Source of the DNA: Nitrobacter sp963807355
GTDB lineage: Bacteria; Pseudomonadota; Alphaproteobacteria; Rhizobiales; Xanthobacteraceae
Assembly (NCBI GenBank): GCA_963807355.1
Contig: CAWEBX010000021.1
Coordinates: 101,882 to 165,881 of the forward strand
Reading direction: 5' to 3'
Length of the DNA: 64,000 nt
The first letter of the stretch is position 1. Every line of letters starts with the position of its first letter. Below, in pieces: positions 34,056-42,318 of the stretch. Made by a program: the position numbers and the translations under genes. The notes under the pieces were generated by a model, which saw only the letters and a list, made by a program, of their open reading frames with translations, was not told the origin of the DNA and made no database searches.

Positions 34056-35954
34056 GTGGCCTCGCGAAAACTGCGTACCTATCGCGACAAGCGTGACTTC
34101 TCAAAAACCGCCGAGCCGAGCGGCGCGGCGCGCGTCGTGCCCGCTAGGCAACTGCGGTTCGTGATCCAGAAGCACGATGCCACCCGGCTGCATTACGATC
34201 TCCGCCTTGAGTACGACGGGGTGTTCAAATCCTGGGCTGTGACGCGAGGCCCCTCGCTCGACCCCGGCGAGAAGCGGCTGGCAGTCGAGGTGGAGGATCA
34301 CCCGCTCGACTACGGCGACTTCGAAGGCACCATCCCGAAAGGCCAATATGGCGGCGGCACGGTGGAAATCTGGGATCGCGGCTACTGGTACGCCGAAGAT
34401 CCGGCGAAGGGCCTCGCGAAGGGCGACCTTAAATTCGCGCTGATGGGCGAGAAGCTCCAAGGCGAATGGGTGCTGGTGCGCATGAAGCACGACCGCAGCG
34501 GCGGAAAGCGCACCAACTGGCTGCTGATCAAACACCGCGACGACTACGCAAAGCCGGGCGGGGGCGAGGATGTGCTGGAAAAGGACCGGTCGGTCGCATC
34601 GGGTCGGACCCTCGAACAGATCGCCAAAGGCAAGGGCAAGGCGCCGGAGCCTTTCATGATGACCAGGCGGATCGCCGGCTCTGACGCGGTTTGGGATTCG
34701 AACAAGGGCGCTGCCGCGGAGGCGCGCGCCAGGGAATCGAAACGGTCGGCAAAGCCGAGCGCAAAGCCCGCGTCGACCGGCAAGAAGGCGCCGAAGAAAG
34801 CCCGAGTACAAATTGCCAAGGCTCGCGCGATCAAGGGCGGGATGCCGGACTTTGCCGGACTTCAGCTTTGCGAAACGGCAACGCGCCCGCCATCGGCGGA
34901 GGGCTGGGTGCATGAAATCAAGTTCGACGGCTATCGCATCCAGATACGGATCGAGAACGGTGACGTGACGCTGAGAACCCGCAAAGGCCTCGACTGGACC
35001 GACAAGTTTCCAGCCATCGCAAAGGCGGCCGCGAAACTGCCCGACGCCATCCTCGACGGCGAGATCGTCGCGCTCAACGCAAAGGGCGATCCGGATTTCT
35101 CGGCGATGCAGGCCGCGCTATCCGAAGGCAAGACGGATGCGCTGGTGTACTTTGCTTTCGACCTTCCGTTTGCCGAAGGCGAGGATCTGCGCCCGCTGCC
35201 GCTGCTGACGCGCAAGGACCGGCTTCGCAAGCTGCTCGGGCGCTCTGCAATATCCGACCGCGCACCGATCCGCTACGTGGAGCATTTTGACGTGAACGGC
35301 GAACAGATGCTCGCAACGGCGCGCGAATCCGGCCTCGAAGGCATCATCTCCAAACGCAGCGAGGCGCCCTATCGCGCCGGCCGCGGCGGTAACTGGGTCA
35401 AAACCAAGAGCCGTCCCGGCCATGAGGTCGTGATCGGTGGATGGAAGACAACAGGCGGCAAGTTCCGCTCGCTAATGGCGGGCGTCTATAACGGCGACCA
35501 CCTCGTCTATACCGGCATCGTCGGCACCGGCTACGGCCGCGATACCGTGAAACGCATCATGCCAGCATTGAAAGCCGCGGCCGCATCGAAAAGTCCTTTC
35601 ACCGGCAAGAATGCGCCGGCCGGCGGTCGCAACGTTCATTGGCTGAAACCTGAACTGGTCGCCGAAATCGAATTCGCCGGTTGGACTGATGACGGCATGG
35701 TCCGGCAAGCAGCCTTCAAAGGGCTGCGCGCGGACAAGCCGGCGCGCGAGGTCAGGGCGGAAATGCCGGCTCGTGCGGCCGCCCCAAGGTTCAACAAGGC
35801 ACGAACTCGACAAGACAAAGCTCAACACAACACAGCCCAACGTGCGCGTCACACCAGCAGCGAACACCGACACGACCAGATCGCGGCAACCTCGCACGAC
35901 TGCGGCGCGCGATCGCTCGACGGTGATGGGCGTAGTGATCTCGCATCCAGATAA
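34056..35954 (+). CDS. ligD: DNA ligase D, phosphoesterase and ligase domains (split gene, first part)
   Basis: 632 residues from a GTG start. The N-terminal phosphoesterase domain has KHDATRLHYDLRLEYDG and EDHPLDYGDFEGTIPKGQYG, which hold the metal-binding His and Asp residues. The ATP-dependent ligase domain has the adenylated Lys in VHEIKFDGYRIQIR (Lys289), then DGEIVALNAKG and GGNWVKTKSRP, and an OB fold. After about residue 570 (MPARAAAPRFNKA) the frame enters a low-complexity tail and stops at 35954, while the polymerase domain continues in the +1 frame. In relatives LigD is one chain in PE-ligase-polymerase order; here it seems cut by one frameshift in the linker. Confidence 0.9.
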   Translation: MASRKLRTYRDKRDFSKTAEPSGAARVVPARQLRFVIQKHDATRLHYDLRLEYDGVFKSWAVTRGPSLDPGEKRLAVEVEDHPLDYGDFEGTIPKGQYGGGTVEIWDRGYWYAEDPAKGLAKGDLKFALMGEKLQGEWVLVRMKHDRSGGKRTNWLLIKHRDDYAKPGGGEDVLEKDRSVASGRTLEQIAKGKGKAPEPFMMTRRIAGSDAVWDSNKGAAAEARARESKRSAKPSAKPASTGKKAPKKARVQIAKARAIKGGMPDFAGLQLCETATRPPSAEGWVHEIKFDGYRIQIRIENGDVTLRTRKGLDWTDKFPAIAKAAAKLPDAILDGEIVALNAKGDPDFSAMQAALSEGKTDALVYFAFDLPFAEGEDLRPLPLLTRKDRLRKLLGRSAISDRAPIRYVEHFDVNGEQMLATARESGLEGIISKRSEAPYRAGRGGNWVKTKSRPGHEVVIGGWKTTGGKFRSLMAGVYNGDHLVYTGIVGTGYGRDTVKRIMPALKAAAASKSPFTGKNAPAGGRNVHWLKPELVAEIEFAGWTDDGMVRQAAFKGLRADKPAREVRAEMPARAAAPRFNKARTRQDKAQHNTAQRARHTSSEHRHDQIAATSHDCGARSLDGDGRSDLASR

Positions 35955-36813
35955 AGCGCTATGGCCGGATGCGGGGGACAGGCAGCCGGTCACCAAGCTC
36001 GATCTTGCCGCCTACATGGAAGCCGTGGGCGGCTGGATGATCGGCCACATCCGCGGACGGCCGTGTTCGATTGTTCGCGCACCAGATGGCATTGATGGCG
36101 AAACGTTCTTTCAGCGCCACGCCATGCCGGGTCTCTCGGATCTGGTCACGCAAGCGAAGGTGTCAGGCGACCGAAAGCCTTATCTGCAGATCGACCGCGT
36201 CGAGGCGCTGGCGGCGGCGGCGCAGATCGGCGGTATCGAATTGCATCCGTGGAATTGCGTGCCCAACGAATACACGGTGCCGGGACGGCTGGTATTCGAC
36301 CTCGATCCCGCGCCGGGCATCGCATTCCCCGACGTGATCGCTGCGGCCAAGGACATGAAGCAGCGGCTCGAGGCGCTCGGGCTCGAAACGTTCTGCAAGA
36401 CCACCGGCGGCAAGGGGCTGCACGTCGTCACGCCGCTTGCAATCAAGCAAGAAGACGGATTGAACTGGAAGCAAGCCAAGATGTTCGCCCAAGCCGTCTG
36501 CGAACAAATGGCCGCTGACGCACCCGATAAATATCTCATCAACATGTCGAAAAAGCAGCGCGAGGGAAAAATCTTTCTCGATTATCTTCGCAACGATACC
36601 AAATCGACGGCTGTCGCGCCGCTGTCGCCGCGCGCGCGTCCCAGCGCCACTGTATCCATGCCGCTGAGCTGGTCTCAGGTGAAAGCCGGTCTCGATCCTA
36701 AACGTTTCACACTCCGCACCGCGCCATATCTCTTGAAAAAGAGTAAGGCGTGGGCGGACTATGACAAGGCCGCGCGTCCGCTAACCACCGCAATCAGCAG
36801 GCTCGTGCGATGA
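35926..36813 (+). CDS. ligD: DNA ligase D, polymerase/primase domain (split gene, second part)
   Basis: 295 residues from the ATG at 35926 (MGVVISHPDKALWPDAG). This is the archaeo-eukaryotic primase-type polymerase of LigD, which fills ends with a preference for ribonucleotides. It carries the catalytic pair in VFDLDPAPGIAF, the TTGGKGLHVVTPL loop and FLDYLRND. The open frame reaches further upstream through the linker, so it is either the second half of a frameshifted fusion or a separately restarted protein: the ATG lies 29 bases before the ligase stop, which could permit translational coupling. The stop overlaps the arginase start (ATGA). Confidence 0.85.
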   Translation: MGVVISHPDKALWPDAGDRQPVTKLDLAAYMEAVGGWMIGHIRGRPCSIVRAPDGIDGETFFQRHAMPGLSDLVTQAKVSGDRKPYLQIDRVEALAAAAQIGGIELHPWNCVPNEYTVPGRLVFDLDPAPGIAFPDVIAAAKDMKQRLEALGLETFCKTTGGKGLHVVTPLAIKQEDGLNWKQAKMFAQAVCEQMAADAPDKYLINMSKKQREGKIFLDYLRNDTKSTAVAPLSPRARPSATVSMPLSWSQVKAGLDPKRFTLRTAPYLLKKSKAWADYDKAARPLTTAISRLVR

Positions 36814-37784
36814 CGAACATGACAGGTAGTAGCCGAAGGGTCGCGCTGCTCGGCATTCCCATCGACATGGGCGCATCACAACGCGGCACCTTGATGGGGC
36901 CAGCAGCACTGCGGACCGCGGGAATCAAGCCGGTGCTGGAAAACCTGGGCATCGATTTCCTGGATCATGGCGACATCTCCATTGCTCAGGTCGTGCCGGC
37001 AACCGACCCAATTCCCGCGAGGGCCAACAACTATCGCGATATCCAGGCATGGATCCGCGCACTCAGCCCGCGCGCTTATGATCTGACGACGTCCGGCGCG
37101 ATCCCGATCTTTCTTGGCGGCGACCACAGCCTATCGATGGGTTCGATCAACGGCGTCGCGCGCTATTGGCATGAACGGGGACGCGAGTTGTTCGTGCTTT
37201 GGCTCGACGCTCACGCCGATTACAATACACCGCTGACGACCATGACCGCGAACATGCACGGCATGTCGGCCGCTTTTGCGTGCGGCGAGCCCGGGCTTGA
37301 GGGCCTGCTCGGCGGCGAGCCCCGCGCCTCTATCTCACCAGCGCATCTGAACCTGTTCGGCATCCATTCGATCGACCCGCTCGAGAAGAAGCTGGTGCAA
37401 GACCGTCGCATCGCGGTCGCTGACATGCGCGCGATCGATGAGTTCGGCGTGGCCGTATTGATTCATCGCGTCATCGAGCGGGTCAGGGCGCGCAATGGCG
37501 TGCTGCATGTCAGCTTCGATCTCGACGTCCTGGACCCCGGCATCGCGCCCGGTGTCGGCACGACCGTTCCGGGAGGGGCGACCTATCGCGAGGCGCATCT
37601 CATCATGGAGCTGCTACACGATTCCGGACTGGTCAGCTCGGTCGACATCGTCGAGCTCAATCCGTTTCTCGACGAACGTGGGCGGACCGCGCGGGTTGCG
37701 GTGGAATTGATCGCGAGCCTGTTCGGGCAGCAGATCACCGACCGCCCGACTCCGAATAATACGCTAGAGTCGGACAGAAGCTGA
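36810..37784 (+). CDS. rocF: Arginase
   Basis: Hydrolyses arginine to ornithine and urea. 324 residues with the three manganese-binding signatures: FLGGDHSLSMGS, LWLDAHADYNTP and VSFDLDVLDPGIAPGVGT. The subgroup is true arginase (RVALLGIPIDMGASQRG), rather than agmatinase. Its start overlaps the ligD stop by four bases, so it is probably translated with it; no functional link to end joining is obvious. The last ten residues fall next to a repeat-like sequence. Confidence 0.94.
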   Translation: MTNMTGSSRRVALLGIPIDMGASQRGTLMGPAALRTAGIKPVLENLGIDFLDHGDISIAQVVPATDPIPARANNYRDIQAWIRALSPRAYDLTTSGAIPIFLGGDHSLSMGSINGVARYWHERGRELFVLWLDAHADYNTPLTTMTANMHGMSAAFACGEPGLEGLLGGEPRASISPAHLNLFGIHSIDPLEKKLVQDRRIAVADMRAIDEFGVAVLIHRVIERVRARNGVLHVSFDLDVLDPGIAPGVGTTVPGGATYREAHLIMELLHDSGLVSSVDIVELNPFLDERGRTARVAVELIASLFGQQITDRPTPNNTLESDRS

Positions 37785-37808
37785 ACACGCGCCGGAGCCT
37801 TGCGGACA

Positions 37809-38705
37809 TCATGCAAATGCGATCGTGACCGCGCGTCCGACGGCCGCGATGACAGCGTTTTGCCGATCCGCCGAGGCGGTGGCGCCCGTGAGATAGGCCG
37901 TCACAATAAACGGCGCCCGATCCGGCGGCCAGATCACAGCAACATCATTCGCCGTTCCCCGCTCGCCGGACCCGGTTTTGTCGCCGACGCGCCACGCGGC
38001 CGGCAATCCGGCGCGCAGGCGCTTGCCGCCAGTCGTATTGGCGGCGAGCCAGCCCGCGAGTTGAGCGCGCGACTCCGCCGACAGCATGCCGTCCAACACC
38101 AACGCCCGCAAATCGGAGGCCATCGCGTTCGGCGTCGTGGTATCGCGCGGATCGCCTGGCAGCGCTTCATTGAGTGCCGTCTCGGCGCGGTCGAGACGCG
38201 TCATGTCGTCGCCCAGACCCCGCACAAAAGCTGTCAGGCCCTGCGGGCCGCCAATGCTCGCGAGCAGCAGATTTCCCGCGGTGTTGTCGCTGAGCGTAAT
38301 TGCGGCCTTGCATAGTTCTGCGACGGTCATGCCGTGCGGGCCGACGTGCTTCTGCGTCTCCGGCGAATGGGCCACGAGATCGGTCTCACTGAAATATATC
38401 CGCCGCGAGAGATTTTCCTTGCCGACATCGACCCCTTGAAGAACGGCGCCCGATGCTAGCACCTTGAAGGTGCTGCACATTGGAAACCGCTCGTCCATCC
38501 GCTGGCCGACGCGCTGGCCGGTACCGGTATCGAGCAGCGTGACACCCAGCCGCCCGCCGCCGCTTTCATTCTCCAGCCTTTTCAATTCGTCGACAAACTT
38601 CTCATGCAATGCCGAGGCCGCCCGGGCTCGGCCAGCCCGGCCCATGACGACCAGCCCCGCCAGGCCCGCACCCGTCGCACGCAGCAATCGTCGTCTGCCG
38701 ATCAT
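37809..38705 (-). CDS. bla: Class A beta-lactamase
   Basis: 298 residues with a twin-arginine-type signal (RRRLLRATGAGLAGLVVMG, cleaved after about residue 30) directing it to the periplasm. All class A motifs are present: S-x-x-K in MCSTFKVL, SDN in TLSDNTAGN, E-x-x-L-N in RAETALNEAL, and KTG in GDKTGSGERG. It should hydrolyse penicillins; the spectrum cannot be predicted. It is chromosomal with no neighbouring AmpR-type regulator and no mobile element beside it, consistent with a native enzyme. Confidence 0.94.
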   Translation of the reverse strand: MIGRRRLLRATGAGLAGLVVMGRAGRARAASALHEKFVDELKRLENESGGGRLGVTLLDTGTGQRVGQRMDERFPMCSTFKVLASGAVLQGVDVGKENLSRRIYFSETDLVAHSPETQKHVGPHGMTVAELCKAAITLSDNTAGNLLLASIGGPQGLTAFVRGLGDDMTRLDRAETALNEALPGDPRDTTTPNAMASDLRALVLDGMLSAESRAQLAGWLAANTTGGKRLRAGLPAAWRVGDKTGSGERGTANDVAVIWPPDRAPFIVTAYLTGATASADRQNAVIAAVGRAVTIAFA

Positions 38706-38825
38706 TTTTTAATCGTCCTCATATTTGGCTGTGCCGAGATAGTTAGATATGCCGTAGCGCGGCGTAACTATCGAAGAATGGATGGGCGAGCATCGAACCA
38801 CTCTTCAAGACATCGATGTGCAGGC

Positions 38826-40442
38826 TTACTCTGCCACCTCCTTGGCCGCCGGAGCCGCGGCCTTGACCTCGGCATCGACGTCGTTCTCGAATCTACCGAA
38901 ATTCTTCCGGAACATGTCGACCAGGGCGCGCGCGGTCCTGTCGAACTCGACCTTATCGGCCCAGGTCTTGATCGGATCGAGGATATGCGGCTCGACGCCT
39001 GGTACCGAGGTTGGGACTGCGAACCCGAAATATTTGTCATTGTGAAACTGGACGTCGCGCAAGGAGCCGTCGAGCGCTGCGCCGAGCAGAGCGCGCGTGA
39101 CCCTGATCGGCATGCGACGCCCGGTCCCGTATTTGCCCCCGGTCCAACCGGTGTTCACCAGCCAGCAATCGACCTTGTGCTTCGCGATCAAGGCGCGCAG
39201 CATATTGCCGTAGACGCTGGGGTCGCGCGGCAGAAACGGCGAGCCGAAGCAGGTAGAGAATTCTGGCTGCGGCTCGTTGCCGAGGTCGCGCTCAGTTCCC
39301 GCTACTTTCGCGGTGTAACCCGAAAGAAAATGATACATTGCCTGCGCGGGCGTCAGCCTGGCGATGGGCGGCAGTACGCCAAAGGCGTCAGCGGCCAGCA
39401 TGATCAGATTTTTAGGCTGGCCGGCACAGCCTGTTAAAGACGCGTTCGGAATGAATTCGAGCGGATAGGCCGAACGGGTGTTCTCGGTCTTCGAGTCGTC
39501 ATTGAAATCGGGTACCCGCGTGGCTTCGTCGTGTACGACATTCTCAAGCACTGCGCCGAAGCGATTCGAAGCGGCGTAAATCTCGGGTTCGGCCTCCTGC
39601 GACAGCCTGATGCATTTGGCGTAGCAGCCACCCTCGAAATTGAAGATGCCGTCCTTGCTCCAGCCGTGCTCATCGTCGCCGATCAGCGTGCGTTTGGGAT
39701 CGGCGGACAGCGTGGTCTTTCCCGTTCCCGAGAGGCCGAAGAAGATCGCGCTGTCACCGCCGGGGCCGACATTTGCCGAGCAGTGCATCGGCAACACGCC
39801 CTTGTCGGGCAGATGGTAGTTCAGCGTGGTGAAGATGCTTTTCTTCATCTCCCCGGCATAATGAGATCCGCCGATGAGAATGATCTTGCGGATGAAATCG
39901 ATGGCCACAACGTTCTCCGAGCGAACGCCATGCCGTTTGGGATCGGCGCGGAAGCTCGGCAGGTCGATGACGGTCAGTTCAGGTACGAAATTGGTAAGTT
40001 CCGATATCTCCGGCCGGCGCAATAGGGTGCGAATAAAAAGCGAATGCCAGGCCAGCTCGGTGAAAACGCGGGTCTTGATGCGGAAATTTGGATCGGCACC
40101 GCCATAGAGGTCCTGTGCGAACAGCGTCTTGTTCCCGGCGTGCTCAAGAAAGTCGGAATACAACGCGCCGAATTGCCCCGACGTCATCGACTGGTTGCCT
40201 GCCCACCATATATTTTTATCGGTGGTCACATCGCGGACCACGAATTTATCCTTGGGGCTTCGGCCGGTGAAGATACCGGTCTCCGCGCATAACGCGCCAT
40301 CCGCATTCAGCATCGCTTCGCCTGTACGTAGGGCATGCTCGTAAAGCTGCGGCGCGCCAAAATTCCAGTACACGGCCTTGAGATTTTTTAGGCCGAACTT
40401 TTCGGCGCCGAAGGCGCCGTTACGCACGCCTGTCTCAGGCAC
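38826..40442 (-). CDS. pckA: Phosphoenolpyruvate carboxykinase (ATP)
   Basis: Makes PEP from oxaloacetate, first step of gluconeogenesis. 538 residues with the kinase loop FFGLSGTGKTTLSADP (P-loop), DDEHGW, and the metal-binding HYAGEMKKSIFT region. Start is GTG at 40442. In alphaproteobacteria pckA commonly lies near chvI-chvG and its expression depends on ChvI; here the HugZ-like gene lies between. The C-terminus ends in a short Ala/Glu-rich tail. Confidence 0.96.
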   Translation of the reverse strand: MPETGVRNGAFGAEKFGLKNLKAVYWNFGAPQLYEHALRTGEAMLNADGALCAETGIFTGRSPKDKFVVRDVTTDKNIWWAGNQSMTSGQFGALYSDFLEHAGNKTLFAQDLYGGADPNFRIKTRVFTELAWHSLFIRTLLRRPEISELTNFVPELTVIDLPSFRADPKRHGVRSENVVAIDFIRKIILIGGSHYAGEMKKSIFTTLNYHLPDKGVLPMHCSANVGPGGDSAIFFGLSGTGKTTLSADPKRTLIGDDEHGWSKDGIFNFEGGCYAKCIRLSQEAEPEIYAASNRFGAVLENVVHDEATRVPDFNDDSKTENTRSAYPLEFIPNASLTGCAGQPKNLIMLAADAFGVLPPIARLTPAQAMYHFLSGYTAKVAGTERDLGNEPQPEFSTCFGSPFLPRDPSVYGNMLRALIAKHKVDCWLVNTGWTGGKYGTGRRMPIRVTRALLGAALDGSLRDVQFHNDKYFGFAVPTSVPGVEPHILDPIKTWADKVEFDRTARALVDMFRKNFGRFENDVDAEVKAAAPAAKEVAE

Positions 40443-40599
40443 GGAAAATTCCTCCTCGTCGAATCCGCATCGCAGGGCGCGATCATAACCAATCGCGCTT
40501 CCGCAGCGATGTCTAAATTATAGCCGTCCAGAGCCGGCATCGATCAAGGCCAAACTCTCTGGCCAATCCCGGCTTACTCCAAGGGGATTCGGATCAAGG

Positions 40600-41337
40600 C
40601 TATGCTGACGCGCGGGCCTTCTCCGCCAGTTCCTTCAAGACACCGCGAAGTTCCTCGGGCGCGACGATCCGCCGCGGAAAATCAAGGCGCAACGCATCAC
40701 GCTTGTCTGCACTCATGTCCAAGCCGTCGGGATCGCAGCCGGTGCAGCGCCAGTCGGCCGTCTCCGCGCCGAGCAACCGCGTTGCATAAAGATTCAAGGC
40801 GTCGCGATGATCGCCATTCATATGTTCGATCGCAGCTTGTTCGGCCGCGACTAACGCGTCCGCGCCCTCAAGGCTGGTCAGAATCTTTTCCGGCCTAAGA
40901 TCAACAATCCGTCCGAAACCGGCCACCAAATGAACTCCGGTTAGCCGAATCCGGAAGAACGAAAAATCATTGAAATCCGCGAAAGATTCCGCCGAGGGGT
41001 GAACGTTCAGATAACGCCTTCGCAGGATTGCCTTGAGTTCCCCATCCGCCTCCTCGGCTGTTCCCGCGACCATGATTCGCGAGCCTTCCAGAGGGTCGCC
41101 CGCTGCGCGCTCGTCCAGCATCAGCGACACCCTAGGGTCGGCGAGCAGATTTTTCGTATGCACAGCAAGGCGTGAAATCAAAAGAATTGGTGAACCATCG
41201 TAATGGCTTGCGACATTCACAAGAGAGCAATAGGGGTCGCCGCTACCGGTCATTAAGGTTGCAAGCGCGCCTTGCCGGCTGCGGCGTAGCAGGGATCGGG
41301 TCAGGTTTGCGGCTGTGAAATTGGCGGTCGGCTGCAT
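40600..41337 (-). CDS. HugZ-like heme-utilisation protein (PNPOx fold plus DUF2470)
   Basis: 245 residues. The N-terminal split-barrel flavin-binding-like domain (LLRRSRQGALATLMTGSGDPYCSLVN) is joined to a C-terminal DUF2470 domain (HMNGDHRDALNLYATRLLG), the layout of the HugZ/HutZ heme-degradation family and related proteins. The His in HMNGDH is a typical DUF2470 feature. Heme degradation is possible but not shown for this branch. Upstream of pckA on the same strand and divergent from chvI. Confidence 0.85.
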   Translation of the reverse strand: MQPTANFTAANLTRSLLRRSRQGALATLMTGSGDPYCSLVNVASHYDGSPILLISRLAVHTKNLLADPRVSLMLDERAAGDPLEGSRIMVAGTAEEADGELKAILRRRYLNVHPSAESFADFNDFSFFRIRLTGVHLVAGFGRIVDLRPEKILTSLEGADALVAAEQAAIEHMNGDHRDALNLYATRLLGAETADWRCTGCDPDGLDMSADKRDALRLDFPRRIVAPEELRGVLKELAEKARASA

Positions 41338-41546
41338 GGCTTAAGTCCTCAAATTTGAAAAACCACCTTTTCAGGCTAAACTGATAACCGAACAGAGTGG
41401 GAACGGTAGGGCCTTTCGCGCGTTTACAGGGCTTCGGTCACACTTCAGCCTCGCTTGCATTGCTCGTTGACTGCGTTCTTAAGGTCACACCAATGGCAGA
41501 CGGTCGAATTGTTCGCCTCTCGCCACCCGCTTCGGAAAGCAGGCAT

Positions 41547-42248
41547 ATGCCCACAATTGCTTTGGTCGATGACGACCGCAACATTCTCACATCGGTGTCG
41601 ATTGCGCTCGAAGCCGAAGGCTATCGCATAATGACTTATACCGATGGAGCGTCGGCACTCGACGGCTTCCGCACCAGCCAGCCGGACCTTGCGATCCTCG
41701 ACATCAAGATGCCGCGCATGGACGGAATGGAGACACTGCGACGACTGCGTCAGAAATCTGACCTGCCCGTTATTTTCCTCACCTCCAAAGACGAAGAGAT
41801 TGATGAACTGTTCGGCCTCAAGATGGGTGCCGACGATTTCATCCGCAAGCCGTTCTCGCAACGGTTGCTGGTCGAGCGCGTCAAAGCGGTTTTGCGCCGA
41901 GCCTGCCCGAAAGATCCTGCCGCCGTACCCAAGGAGAGCGACGCAAAGGCGCTCGACCGTGGCCTGCTGCGCATGGACCCGGAGCGTCACACCTGCACCT
42001 GGAAGAACGAGCCCGTCACCCTGACCGTCACGGAGTTCCTTATTTTGCAAGCGCTGGCGACACGCCCCGGCGTCGTCAAAAGTCGCAACGCGCTGATGGA
42101 CGCCGCCTACGATGATCAGGTCTACGTCGATGACCGCACCATCGACAGCCACATCAAGCGGCTGCGCAAGAAGTTCAAGGTCGTCGACGACGACTTTGAA
42201 ATGATCGAAACCCTGTACGGCGTGGGTTACCGCTTCAGGGAAACCTGA
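41547..42248 (+). CDS. chvI: Response regulator ChvI
   Basis: OmpR-family regulator of 233 residues: receiver domain with the acidic pair VDDDRN, phosphoacceptor Asp52 in AILDIKMPRMDG and Lys in IRKPFS; C-terminal winged helix (YDDQVYVDDRTIDSHIKRLRKKF). It works with ChvG to control envelope, acid-response and carbon-metabolism genes, pckA among them in some species. Start at MPTIALVDDDRN (41547) is the family start; longer in-frame starts exist upstream. Confidence 0.95.
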   Translation: MPTIALVDDDRNILTSVSIALEAEGYRIMTYTDGASALDGFRTSQPDLAILDIKMPRMDGMETLRRLRQKSDLPVIFLTSKDEEIDELFGLKMGADDFIRKPFSQRLLVERVKAVLRRACPKDPAAVPKESDAKALDRGLLRMDPERHTCTWKNEPVTLTVTEFLILQALATRPGVVKSRNALMDAAYDDQVYVDDRTIDSHIKRLRKKFKVVDDDFEMIETLYGVGYRFRET

Positions 42249-42318
42249 TAACATCGTTATGGGCGCGCGGCCCGCGAACCGGATGTTCAATGACATGTCC
42301 GGTTTGCTTTCGGTGTGA

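Noticed and set aside
37809..38705. Beta-lactamase as an acquired resistance gene
   Set aside because: No transposon, integron or foreign codon use beside it; looks native to the chromosome.
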